Positions 10,001 to 18,798 of a stretch of DNA of 64,000 bases are shown here, piece after piece (the first letter of the stretch is position 1; each line of letters starts with the position of its first letter). A model generated the notes under the pieces. The model made no database searches. It was not told the origin of the DNA and saw nothing but the letters and a program-made list of their open reading frames with translations. Location: the NCBI RefSeq assembly GCF_025947185.1, contig NZ_CP110001.1:2232001-2296000 (forward strand), read 5' to 3'. The translations under genes were made by a program, and so were the position numbers. This DNA is from Flavobacterium sp. N2038 (GTDB lineage Bacteria; Bacteroidota; Bacteroidia; Flavobacteriales; Flavobacteriaceae).

Positions 10001-11775
10001 ACACAGCAGTTTGGACACCAGTTGCAAATCAGTTTTCGCAAAGTCACACTTTAGCCGTTACAGCTACTGCATCAAATGGAACAACAGATTCAAAAACATA
10101 TAGTTTTACATTAAATTGTTCTGGTGCAAACTGTCCAAATACATTACCTGTAATTACTTGGAATACACCATCAAACACTACTGTATACCAAAGTACTTTC
10201 CAGGCTGTGCCAATTTCAGTTACAGCTGTTGATAGTGACGGATCAGTTTCAGGTGTTACGATTACAATAAATGGAGGCACATTTAACATGACAGCAGGTA
10301 CAAATAATACTTATACGTATAATTTTACACCAACCGCAACCGCTTATCAGGATTATCCAATTGTAATTAAAGCAACTGATAATAAAGCTGCTGTAACTAC
10401 ATTAAACAATACTATTAAAATCGCTACAATAAGTGGTAATAGATTTATTCCGCTTCCATCTAAAATTATTTTAGGATATGCGCATTCTTGGGAAAATACT
10501 TCTGCTCCATTCTTATATTTTTCTCAAATAAAAGGAAGTAAGTTTAACGTAGTGGATTATTCTTTCGTAGAAACCGTTAATCGTGATGGTTATACGCCAA
10601 TACTAACCACAAACGATGCTAGATATTTGACCAATGGTGTTTTCGATAAGCAATTGTTGAAAAATGATATCAAATCTTTAAGAGATAGCGGTGTTCCAGT
10701 TATCGTCTCTATTGGAGGTCAAAATGGTCATGTCGTTTTAGATAATGTAACTCAGAAAAATATTTTTGTTAATGGTCTAAAAGCTATTATTGATGAGTAT
10801 CAATTTGATGGAGTTGATATTGATTTTGAAGGCGGATCGATGAATTTTAGTGCAGGAGGTTTAAGAGATATTTCTTATTCAGGTATTTCTGCTTATCCAA
10901 GATTAAAAAACGTAGTAGATGCTTTCAAAGAGTTAAAAGCCTACTATGGCCCTGGATTTTTATTAACTGCAGCTCCGGAAACACAATACGTACAAGGAGG
11001 ATATTCTACTTATACGGATACTTTTGGTTCTTTCCTGCCAATCATTCAAAACTTACGTAACGAATTAGATTTGTTAGCCGTACAATTGTATAATACAGGA
11101 GGAGAAAACGGATTAGATGGCCAATATTATGGTACAGCTAAGAAAGCAAACATGGTAACAGCCCTAACAGATATGGTGATAAAAGGGTATAACATTGGTA
11201 CAACAGGAATGCATTTTGATGGTTTACCAGCTTCAAAAGTTCTTATTGCATTACCAGCTTGTCCAAGTGCAGCAGGTAGCGGTTATTTAACACCGACTGA
11301 AGGAATCAATGCGATGGATTATTTAAGAAACGGAACCACTTTTTCAGGAAGAACATACACTATGCAGCCAGGCGGACCATATCCTTCTTTAAGAGGTTTA
11401 ATGACTTGGTCTGTAAACTGGGATGCCTCTTCTTGTGGTAATTCATCTGAATTATCTAAAGCGTATGCCGCTTATTTTGCATCACAGTCTGCAGCAAAAA
11501 CGTTAGCGCTTGATGATATTTCTTCAAAAAGCAGTGCTACGATAGCTACTTTTAAAGGTAGTTCACTATCGGTAGTAAATGAATCTGAAGATATTGCTCA
11601 GGTGGATGTGTTCAATACCATTGGGCAATCAATCGTAAGTCACAGAAATGTTCAGAATAACAAAGAAATACTGCTTTACAATCAAAGTTTTTCAACTAAA
11701 CAATTGTTTTTGGTTATTGTAACAGATAGAGCAGGAAACAAAAAATCATTTAAAGTGATGAACTTTTTGAACTAA
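7033..11775 (+). CDS. chiA: Secreted chitinase ChiA with two GH18 domains, T9SS cargo
   Basis: A 1580-residue protein with a signal peptide ending LLALAQ. GH18 domain 1 spans about 24-480 with the catalytic DIDWE (158-162); GH18 domain 2 spans about 1140-1490 with DIDFE (1262-1266). Between them lie three short CarboxypepD_reg/Fn3-like repeats (about 470-720), two 106-residue-spaced copies beginning ISGTVKNG (728 and 834) that share PWTDN and NNLANFAVP and may bind chitin, and two Ig-like modules (about 937-1135). The last ~90 residues (from LALDD, ending VMNFLN) resemble a T9SS C-terminal sorting domain. Length, order and locus match F. johnsoniae ChiA, which is secreted by the T9SS and needed for growth on chitin. 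The start at 7033 is fixed by the signal peptide. Confidence 0.95.
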   Translation: MKHYYRLLFLLLFPLLALAQPAHGKKVVGYYAQWSIYARDFNVPKIDGSKLTHLNYSFYGTTYDPAHPENTKLKCLDTYADFEHMEGGIPWDAPVKGNFYDLKKLKEKYPHLKVLISVGGWTKGQDLSPIAASPVARAALAADMANFITTYPFIDGFDIDWEYPLSGGTDGTEIVNGAPVPPQKYSPDDNKNLVLLLKAMRQAMPNKLITIAAGNNVRNVSKQYLGPNNRSQYGMTEDISTYCDYITYFGYDFGGNWYDKTCYNAPLYASGNTNDPLYGATQSESLDELTNQYLNVIGFPANKLIMGLPFYGKKFDNVAANSTNGLFVAAPRYVVPGCTNPQNPTGTWDGSGACEKSGSIEICDLVGNPVTNSHAYLDPNTMQVTASAASAGWVRYFDNTTKVPYLYNSTLKQFISYEDKQSMDLKVQYIKSKNLAGGMIWELSQDTRGSIPNSLLTQVDTSFGSVVPGTVSISGSVKNGSALVTDVTVELRDAANTVIQTVVSATGNFTFNNLTSGQNYGLTAAKASYTFTPVTLINVTQNQTAVIINGSQPTYTVSGTVLDGSAAVSGVTVSATSGATVLTAVSNASGAYSVAGLTAGLNFTVTAAKTGFSYTPTSTVYNAISANKTLNFTQGAAVVYYTVNGTILNNATPVSGVTVTASSTGGNFTAVTNASGTYSLSLPAAGNYTVTAALSGQTYTPASTVYSNLNANKTLNFTQDVVVTTSKISGTVKNGTTPVSGAKVELVLPWTDNAHPWKSVLATTDAQGKYSFDNSVIDGYTTITSLKLNTWSNGEVNYYPNNLANFAVPASPTIYNFNTSATGKMALAAATNLISGTVKNGSTPVANAKVEIVLPWTDNTHNWKSVLATTDASGNYTFDNSIVAGYTQILSLKLNSWQNGEVAYFPNNLANFAVPTTPTVYNFNTQTTVVTKPVVAITAPTASAIAINLGSAINFVASVGLSAADATTISSVVFSLDGQSISATNSSGTYTAVWTPVANQFSQSHTLAVTATASNGTTDSKTYSFTLNCSGANCPNTLPVITWNTPSNTTVYQSTFQAVPISVTAVDSDGSVSGVTITINGGTFNMTAGTNNTYTYNFTPTATAYQDYPIVIKATDNKAAVTTLNNTIKIATISGNRFIPLPSKIILGYAHSWENTSAPFLYFSQIKGSKFNVVDYSFVETVNRDGYTPILTTNDARYLTNGVFDKQLLKNDIKSLRDSGVPVIVSIGGQNGHVVLDNVTQKNIFVNGLKAIIDEYQFDGVDIDFEGGSMNFSAGGLRDISYSGISAYPRLKNVVDAFKELKAYYGPGFLLTAAPETQYVQGGYSTYTDTFGSFLPIIQNLRNELDLLAVQLYNTGGENGLDGQYYGTAKKANMVTALTDMVIKGYNIGTTGMHFDGLPASKVLIALPACPSAAGSGYLTPTEGINAMDYLRNGTTFSGRTYTMQPGGPYPSLRGLMTWSVNWDASSCGNSSELSKAYAAYFASQSAAKTLALDDISSKSSATIATFKGSSLSVVNESEDIAQVDVFNTIGQSIVSHRNVQNNKEILLYNQSFSTKQLFLVIVTDRAGNKKSFKVMNFLN

Positions 11776-11875
11776 AATGAATACAAAATTTAGAAATAAA
11801 AAATTGGGGAGGTTAAAATTGAGTTTGGTTATTTATTTTTTAATCTGATTTTATATTTCGAATAAATGTGGCAAA

Positions 11876-11951
11876 TTAAGGTGATTTGTTATTTGGTTTT
11901 CACCTTAAGGAGCTCATTATAAGCCCGGCAATTTTATTGTCGGGTTTTTTT
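11876..11951 (+). terminator. Double hairpin terminator after chiA
   Basis: First hairpin TTAAGGTGA (11876-11884) with TCACCTTAA (11900-11908). The second, CCCGGCAAT (11924-11932) with ATTGTCGGG (11936-11944, one G-T pair), is followed by seven T. The second is a standard rho-independent terminator on the + strand and sits directly before the stop codon of the converging gene. Confidence 0.85.
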
Positions 11952-11952
11952 A

Positions 11953-12147
11953 TTAATGGTCTCCAATTTTGACATTAGAAACAAAGAAACCAAAGCCAAT
12001 TGCAAAAGCTACAAGGGCACACAATATAATTTTTGCCGAAGTTTGTCTATCGCGAGAAATGAATATCAGACGAAGTATTCCCACAAAAAAAGCAATTAGA
12101 CTAACAAAGGCAAGCAAAGCGCCAAGTATAACCAGAGGATTGTTCAT
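11953..12147 (-). CDS. Small two-helix membrane protein
   Basis: A 64-residue protein of unknown function. Two hydrophobic helices are clear: about 4-30 (VILGALLAFVSLIAFFVGIL) and 40-58 (IILCALVAFAIGFGFFVS), joined by a basic loop (RDRQTS). The opposite strand also has an open frame over the same bases, but only this strand gives a membrane-protein pattern and an AT-rich upstream region usual for the phylum. It converges with chiA. Function cannot be assigned. Confidence 0.6.
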   Translation of the reverse strand: MNNPLVILGALLAFVSLIAFFVGILRLIFISRDRQTSAKIILCALVAFAIGFGFFVSNVKIGDH

Positions 12148-12386
12148 GTTTTTAAATTTAAAGTGTTTTTAGTTTGTTAATTATAATTTTTAGATGTTAA
12201 ACCTGCAACAGGAGATTTTTAACTACAAACCCTGTATTTTAGTAGTTAAAAAGCCTGCTTCATAGGTGAAGAAAGATTCTTTATACCGGAATTTCAGCTA
12301 ATTTAGTTATTTATTTCATGAGGTTTTATAATTCTGATAAGTACAACAAATTTGTTTAATCTGTGAGATATTTGGTATTATCAGAT

Positions 12387-12418
12387 TTGATTTTTTAGTA
12401 TTATAAATCTTATATTTG
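12387..12418 (+). promoter_or_regulatory. Bacteroidetes-type promoter for the first DUF3592 gene
   Basis: TTG at 12387-12389, 21-base spacer, TATATTTG at 12411-12418, matching TTG-N17-23-TAnnTTTG. The start codon follows 24 bases later. Confidence 0.75.
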
Positions 12419-12442
12419 CACGCGTTATACATAATCTAAAAC

Positions 12443-13138
12443 ATGAAAGCTATATCTATAATTAAATACGTGTTCCTTACAATTGGAGTGCTTATGCTTG
12501 CAGGAGCTTTTTATCTTTATCAGGATAAACAGGCCTTTTTAAAAAGAGCAGAAACTGTTCAGGGAACAGTTGTTGAATTAATTAGTAAAAGATCTGATAA
12601 ATCTACTACTTATGCGCCCGTAGTTGCTTTTGCAACAAAAGCCGGAAATAAAATTGAATTTACTTCATCTGTCAGCAGTAATCCTCCAAGTTATAACGAA
12701 GGAGAAAGTGTTGAAGTTTTGTACGATCCCGCTAATCCAAATGATGCTGATATTAACGGATTTGCTTCGTTGTGGCTTGGAACGTTAATACTTGGAATTT
12801 TAGGAACAGTTTTCTTTTTGATAGGTTTTGGTATTATTTGGTTCGGTATTTTAAAACAAAAAAAGTTCCAGTATCTTCGCAATAATGGCAAACGTATCGA
12901 TACAAAATTTATTCAGGTACACCTAAATTATAGTATGACGGAAAACGGAAGAAATCCGTTTCAGATATCAAGTCAGTGGCTTGATCCAAAAACGAATGAA
13001 ATGTATGTTTTTGAAAGCGAAAATATTTGGTTTGATCCAACAGAGTTTATAAAAACAGATGATATTAAGGTTTTGATTAATCCGGATAATCCAAAGAAAT
13101 ATATGATGGATATTTCATTTTTACCTGTTATGAAATAA
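12443..13138 (+). CDS. DUF3592 family membrane protein (paralogue 1)
   Basis: A 231-residue protein with one transmembrane helix near 7-26 and a second near 112-135. Between them is the extracytoplasmic DUF3592 domain (about 37-105): VQGTVVEL early, then the family signature YNEGESVEVLYDPANPNDADI. The C-terminal third (about 140-231) is soluble, with FESENIWFDPTEFI. Function of the family is unknown. It has its own promoter and terminator. The next gene is a clear paralogue with the same layout, so this is a tandem duplication. Confidence 0.85.
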   Translation: MKAISIIKYVFLTIGVLMLAGAFYLYQDKQAFLKRAETVQGTVVELISKRSDKSTTYAPVVAFATKAGNKIEFTSSVSSNPPSYNEGESVEVLYDPANPNDADINGFASLWLGTLILGILGTVFFLIGFGIIWFGILKQKKFQYLRNNGKRIDTKFIQVHLNYSMTENGRNPFQISSQWLDPKTNEMYVFESENIWFDPTEFIKTDDIKVLINPDNPKKYMMDISFLPVMK

Positions 13139-13176
13139 TAATTTTTAAAAATCTCTTTGATTAATACATTATAAAC

Positions 13177-13204
13177 CCGGCAATTTTTGTTGCCGGTTTT
13201 TTTT
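13177..13204 (+). terminator. Hairpin terminator after DUF3592 paralogue 1
   Basis: CCGGCAA (13177-13183) pairs with TTGCCGG (13190-13196), loop TTTTTG, then eight T. Confidence 0.85.
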
Positions 13205-13285
13205 ATTAATAAAAAAAACAAAATATATAATACTTGTAATTTCTTTTAGAAGTATTTTGCATTAAAAAATAATTATTTATAAAAG

Positions 13286-13966
13286 ATGAAAAATAGCTTT
13301 TCTATAATGAAATATATTTTCTGTACAATTGGTTTGCTAATATTTGCACAAGCCTTTTATATTTATCAGGAAAAAAGGACTTTTGTAGAAAAGGCAGATG
13401 CTGTACAGGGTATTGTTTTAGGTAATTCTACAAATGAGAAAACTATTGTGTCTTTTATCACAAAAGCAGGTAAACCAATTCAATTTATTTCTGATAACAG
13501 TAACAATCTAACAAACTATAATGAAGGAGAAAATGTCGAAGTTTTGTATGATCCTGAAAATCCTAACAAAGCTAAAATCAATAGTTTTAGTACTTTGTAT
13601 ACAGGTGTATCAATTTTAGGCTTTTTTGGAGCCGTTTTCTTTTTGACAGGTTTCTCATTTTTTTTATCTGATAATTCTAAACAAAAGAAAATGCATTTTT
13701 TGCAGCAAAACGGAAAACAAATTGTTACAAAATTTATTGATGTACAGATTGATTTAAACACAACAGTAAACGGTAGTAATCCTTATTTTATTTGCAGTGA
13801 GTGGCTGGATCCAAAAAACAATGAACTATATTTTTTTGAAAGCGACAATATTTGGTTTGACCCCACAGATTCTATAAAAAAAGATGAAATAAAGGTTGTA
13901 ATTAACCCATTGAATCCAAAAGAATATTTTATGGATATTTCTTTTTTACCTGTCATAAGTAAATAA
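13286..13966 (+). CDS. DUF3592 family membrane protein (paralogue 2)
   Basis: A 226-residue tandem paralogue of the preceding gene: same N-terminal helix (MKYIFCTIGLLIFAQAFYIY), same YNEGENVEVLYDPENPNKAKI signature, second helix at about 108-130, and the same C-terminal FESDNIWFDPTDSI. The two have diverged mainly in the first loop and in the linker after helix 2. A weak promoter (TTG at 13234-13236, TATTTTG at 13253-13259) lies upstream, so each copy seems to be transcribed on its own. Function unknown. Confidence 0.85.
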   Translation: MKNSFSIMKYIFCTIGLLIFAQAFYIYQEKRTFVEKADAVQGIVLGNSTNEKTIVSFITKAGKPIQFISDNSNNLTNYNEGENVEVLYDPENPNKAKINSFSTLYTGVSILGFFGAVFFLTGFSFFLSDNSKQKKMHFLQQNGKQIVTKFIDVQIDLNTTVNGSNPYFICSEWLDPKNNELYFFESDNIWFDPTDSIKKDEIKVVINPLNPKEYFMDISFLPVISK

Positions 13967-13996
13967 TTAAAGTTTTTAATAATCTCTTTTGTACAT

Positions 13997-14031
13997 AAAA
14001 AAAACTGGCAGTTTTTACTACCAGTTTTTTT
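13997..14031. terminator. Bidirectional terminator between paralogue 2 and the converging small gene
   Basis: AAAAAACTGG (13999-14008) pairs with CCAGTTTTTT (14021-14030). A-rich on the left and T-rich on the right, so it can serve both the + gene before it and the - gene after it. Confidence 0.8.
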
Positions 14032-14059
14032 ATGCTTAAAACAATTTGGAGTGCTTATT

Positions 14060-14290
14060 TTAAGCTTCTAAATAAGGATCTAAAACTTCGGCAAGTTTAT
14101 TAAGCCAGTAAAAATTATCATCGACATTTTTTATTTCCGCTTCTATAGTTTCACATTTCCTCATAACGCATATCGAAAGTGCATTATTTACTTCTCGTAT
14201 CAGTTTTGCCATCTCTTTACAATCAATTTTGTCAGTAAAGAAATCGTTTAATCTGGTTTCCATTTCGTGTGTAAAGTTGTTTGTAGTCAT
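14060..14290 (-). CDS. Hypothetical 76-residue protein
   Basis: A small acidic, mostly helical protein with no signal peptide or membrane helix. It starts MTTNNFTHEMETRLNDFF and ends EVLDPYLEA; two cysteines lie in the middle (SICVMRKC). No family is recognised. The codon use looks normal for the window, and the shared terminator at 13997-14031 supports a real transcript. The roughly 290 bases upstream are non-coding and contain CCGCGT/TTCGCG words common in the intergenic repeats of this genome. Confidence 0.55.
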   Translation of the reverse strand: MTTNNFTHEMETRLNDFFTDKIDCKEMAKLIREVNNALSICVMRKCETIEAEIKNVDDNFYWLNKLAEVLDPYLEA

Positions 14291-14544
14291 AGTTTTATGT
14301 TTTTCTGTAAATTTAAATAATAACTATTTTTAGTTTGATACAAATTTGTGTCATCACGAATATTTTGTAAGAAATTTAACATATGGTATTTTTTAATGAA
14401 GTTATTCGTGTAGTTAGTGTTTTCTAAAAAAAAATAAGAAAGCTTTATAAAAATCTGTTTTAATCCGCGTCTTCGCGTTAGCGAATCCGTATCATCCGCG
14501 TACCATTTCTTCACCGTTAAATCCAGATTACAAACTATTTTAAT

Positions 14545-14552
14545 TACTTTTG
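14545..14552 (+). promoter_or_regulatory. -7 promoter element for the thioredoxin-like gene
   Basis: TACTTTTG matches TAnnTTTG and lies 27 bases before the ATG. No TTG at the expected -33 distance. Confidence 0.45.
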
Positions 14553-14579
14553 ACTTCCAGAATTATCCCATAAAACTTC

Positions 14580-15353
14580 ATGAAGAAATCAATTTATATT
14601 ATAATAGCATTTTTAATTTTCACTACTTCTTTCAGTCAAAATAAATTCGAAAACCTGGAAGTTGATCCCATTCAAATTCAAAAAACATATACAGGCTGGT
14701 CCGTTTATCAAAGTAAAAACATAATGCTTTCCAGAGATTTTACAGCGCTGGATTCCTCTTCAAAAGAAATTTCAAAAGAATCTTTTTTAGATCAATTGGC
14801 AAACGGAAACGTTATCCCAATTCGATTAAAATCTGAGGCGAATGTTTATGTCTATAAACTATTCAAAATTCAGCCAAAAACAGATACAAGTATAAAAGCA
14901 ACAATCAATCAAATTGGTTTTGATGCTCTCAAGAATTATAAAATGGAAGGAACGGTTTTTCCTTCGTTTTCATTTAAAGATTTAGATGGAAATCTGGTTA
15001 CCAACGAATCCATGAAAGGAAAAATCATTGTGATAAAATGCTGGTACATTCATTGTACGCCTTGTATTAGAGAATTTCCTCAGGTTAATAAGCTTGTTTC
15101 AGCTTATAAAGACAGAAAAGATATACTTTTTGTAAGTTTAGCCGAAGATTCACCGGAACAATTAAAAACATTCCTGGCCAGAAAACCGTTATCGTATTCG
15201 GTTATTCCAAATATGAAAGACTATATGAATGAAGCTTTACAGTTAAATTCATTTCCAACACATTTTATTCTCAATAAAGAAGGAATGATTTCTAAAGTCT
15301 TACCCAATTTTGAGAGTTTGGAAGTGGCTTTAGCGAAAGAAAGTAAACAGTAG
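14580..15353 (+). CDS. TlpA-like thioredoxin-fold protein, exported
   Basis: A 257-residue protein. It has an N-terminal signal peptide (ending TTSFSQ), then about 100 residues of unassigned N-domain, then a TlpA/ResA-type redoxin domain (about 124-255). The active site is C159-T-P-C162 inside KCWYIHCTPCIREFP, and a cis-proline candidate sits at NSFPTHF. Family members act in the periplasm as thiol reductants, for example in cytochrome maturation. It stands alone between two minus-strand genes, so the partner is not evident. Confidence 0.85.
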   Translation: MKKSIYIIIAFLIFTTSFSQNKFENLEVDPIQIQKTYTGWSVYQSKNIMLSRDFTALDSSSKEISKESFLDQLANGNVIPIRLKSEANVYVYKLFKIQPKTDTSIKATINQIGFDALKNYKMEGTVFPSFSFKDLDGNLVTNESMKGKIIVIKCWYIHCTPCIREFPQVNKLVSAYKDRKDILFVSLAEDSPEQLKTFLARKPLSYSVIPNMKDYMNEALQLNSFPTHFILNKEGMISKVLPNFESLEVALAKESKQ

Positions 15354-15429
15354 TTTTTTAAACCATATAAGTTCATGTAAGAGATTATAAGCTAATTAAT
15401 ATGAACTTATTTTACTTACATGGTGAAAA

Positions 15430-16422
15430 TTATTCTTTTTTTAATTTCATTATTTCTTTGTCAAAGTCAGATAAATATTCTCTATCCTGAATAATTCGAT
15501 ATTTATCGAACTCCATCTCAGCTTTAATTTTTGCTTCCAAATGAGAAATTTTTCCTTTATCAGTCAAAATAGGATAACTTGAAAGCTGTAGAAAATTGTT
15601 TAGAAAAACGGTCCAATCTTCCATTTGCATAATGATTTGGCGTTTAGCATAATTTTCTGCCAGATCTAAATAAGCTGAAACAATTCTGTTGAGTTCTTGA
15701 AGATGCGCATCGTTTAAATAATTTTTCGCAATAGTTACATCGCTTTTTTGAATTTTTCCATCGGGAGCATCTTTCCATGTTGAAAGTCCCATATAGATTT
15801 TTGTGGCATCTGCTTCTGTATAAATAATTTCGGAAGCAGTTTTGCCTGTTATAGCCCAATGAAGTTTGTTTTGCACGGTTGCAAAAAATGCTTTTGTTTC
15901 AATATTGTCTTTTTCATAATTTGCCGAAAGCGCATAGATATCAGTGATTTTTTGATAAAAACGTCTTTCAGAAGAACGAATTTCTCTTATTCGCTCCAAT
16001 AATTCCTCAAAATAATCTTTCCCGAAAGCTTTTCCATTTTTAAGCATTTCATCATTTAAAACAAACCCTTTGATAATAAATTCTTTTAAAGTCTGAGTTG
16101 CCCAAATTCTGAATTGAGTAGCTTGCTTAGAATTTACTCTATAACCCACAGCAATAATTGCGTCGAGATTGTAAAAATCAATTTCTCTGCTTACTTCTCT
16201 TTTTCCTTCAGTTTGAACTGCTCGAATTTTTCGAGTAGTTGAAATAGGATCTAATTCTAAGCTTTTATAAATTTCTTTTAAGTGATAAGTTATCGTGTGA
16301 GATTCGACTCCAAATAGTAAAGCCATAGCCTTTTGCGAAAGCCAGAAATTTTCATCCAAAAAAGTAACTTCAATATTAATGTTAGCTTCAGAAGTTTGAT
16401 ATAATAAGATGGGAGCTTGCAT
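15430..16422 (-). CDS. RhuM family protein
   Basis: A 330-residue member of the RhuM family (named after a Salmonella pathogenicity island gene). Visible features are the N-terminal DNA-binding-like segment FWLSQKAMALLFGVESHTIT, then REIDFYNLDAIIAVGYRVNSKQATQFRIWA, a core shared with phage antirepressor/KilA-N-type proteins, and a long helical C-terminal half. The biochemical function is not known. No phage, toxin or Fic partner gene lies next to it, so it looks like a solitary accessory gene. The family's scattered distribution suggests it moves between genomes, but base composition here does not stand out. Confidence 0.88.
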   Translation of the reverse strand: MQAPILLYQTSEANINIEVTFLDENFWLSQKAMALLFGVESHTITYHLKEIYKSLELDPISTTRKIRAVQTEGKREVSREIDFYNLDAIIAVGYRVNSKQATQFRIWATQTLKEFIIKGFVLNDEMLKNGKAFGKDYFEELLERIREIRSSERRFYQKITDIYALSANYEKDNIETKAFFATVQNKLHWAITGKTASEIIYTEADATKIYMGLSTWKDAPDGKIQKSDVTIAKNYLNDAHLQELNRIVSAYLDLAENYAKRQIIMQMEDWTVFLNNFLQLSSYPILTDKGKISHLEAKIKAEMEFDKYRIIQDREYLSDFDKEIMKLKKE

Positions 16423-16534
16423 AAGTTTAACTAAAATAAAAAGTGAAGATAAGTAAAATGTAATTTTAAATCATATAATTAATGAGAGAAAGTGTAAGTT
16501 TAGCTTTAATAAACTTATATCACTTTTATGGTGA

Positions 16535-18208
<1,674 letters not shown>

Positions 18209-18227
18209 TTTTTCAAATTCCAATATT

Positions 18228-18272
18228 AAAAATCCCAAATTTCAAATTAAACCTGGAGTTTGGGATTTTTTT
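18228..18272 (+). terminator. Terminator after the ABC-F gene
   Basis: AAAAATCCCAAA (18228-18239) pairs perfectly with TTTGGGATTTTT (18259-18270), followed by more T. Confidence 0.8.
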
Positions 18273-18284
18273 GTATTTAAAAAA

Positions 18285-18348
18285 TATGGCCACGAATTGC
18301 ACGAATTTCCACGAATTAAATTTGTGCTAATTTGTGTAATTAGTGGCA
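18285..18348. repeat. Imperfect inverted repeat of the GCCACGAATT family
   Basis: Left arm GCCACGAATTGCACGAATTT and right arm ending AATTAGTGGC. The arm differences are mostly G versus A, which keep G-U pairs in RNA. A related element with perfect arms lies at 43224-43305 and a GCCACAGATT variant at 61568-61784. Confidence 0.6.
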
Positions 18349-18392
18349 AAAAAATAAATCCCCGCTATGAAAATAACGGGAATTTTCATGTC

Positions 18393-18566
18393 TTATTTGC
18401 CTCCGAACATTTTGGCGAAAATGAAAATAATAATCGCAACAACAAAAATTACGAGAAATATCCCGAATCCCATTCCGGCTTTAAAAATGTCTCCAATAAC
18501 TTCGCAGCTTGTAAATGAAAATAGTACTACAAATACCATTAACAATCTTAGTATTTTATTTTGCAT
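18393..18566 (-). CDS. 57-residue lipoprotein-like membrane peptide
   Basis: A short gene easily missed. It reads MQNKILRLLMVFVVLFSF, then TSC (lipobox-like, Cys21), EVIGDIFKAGMGFGIF, then a strongly hydrophobic helix (about 36-51), ending AKMFGGK. The pattern of lipoprotein signal plus one membrane helix is recalled from many small Bacteroidetes proteins with a C-E-V-x-G-x-I-F-K-A-G-M-G core. Function unknown; membrane or envelope location inferred. The opposite strand frame over the same bases has no such pattern. Confidence 0.7.
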   Translation of the reverse strand: MQNKILRLLMVFVVLFSFTSCEVIGDIFKAGMGFGIFLVIFVVAIIIFIFAKMFGGK

Positions 18567-18606
18567 GATTCTGATGTTTTAAATTGATACTTAAAATTAC
18601 CCCATG

Positions 18607-18634
18607 AATCAGCGAAATGTGTTATAGAATTTTT
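18607..18634. repeat. 28-base direct repeat, copy 1
   Basis: Starts AATCAGCGAAATGTGTTATA and ends GAATTTTT. An identical 28-base copy lies at 22319-22346, on the other side of the phosphatase gene and the small minus-strand gene. Confidence 0.7.
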
Positions 18635-18798
18635 GAGAAATGTTTTAGGATTTGGATTAGATAGAAGCCACGTTGGTTTTTGTTTTTTAGGATTAACTTT
18701 ACAATAAAGAGAAGTAAAAATAAGAGAAAGGTAATATTCTCTTAAAAGCTATTGATCTCTCGTACAATACTTTTGTTTGATCTAAACAAAAAAAACGT

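Noticed and set aside
7154..10289. Several minus-strand open frames inside chiA
   Set aside because: Shadows of the coding strand; no start signals and implausible composition.
11969..12172. Plus-strand gene over the small membrane protein
   Set aside because: Basic, low-complexity translation without motifs; the minus strand gives two clean membrane helices.
14287..14514. Minus-strand 75-residue gene
   Set aside because: Lies in repeat-like intergenic sequence, with a translation rich in Asn/Tyr/Lys and no pattern.
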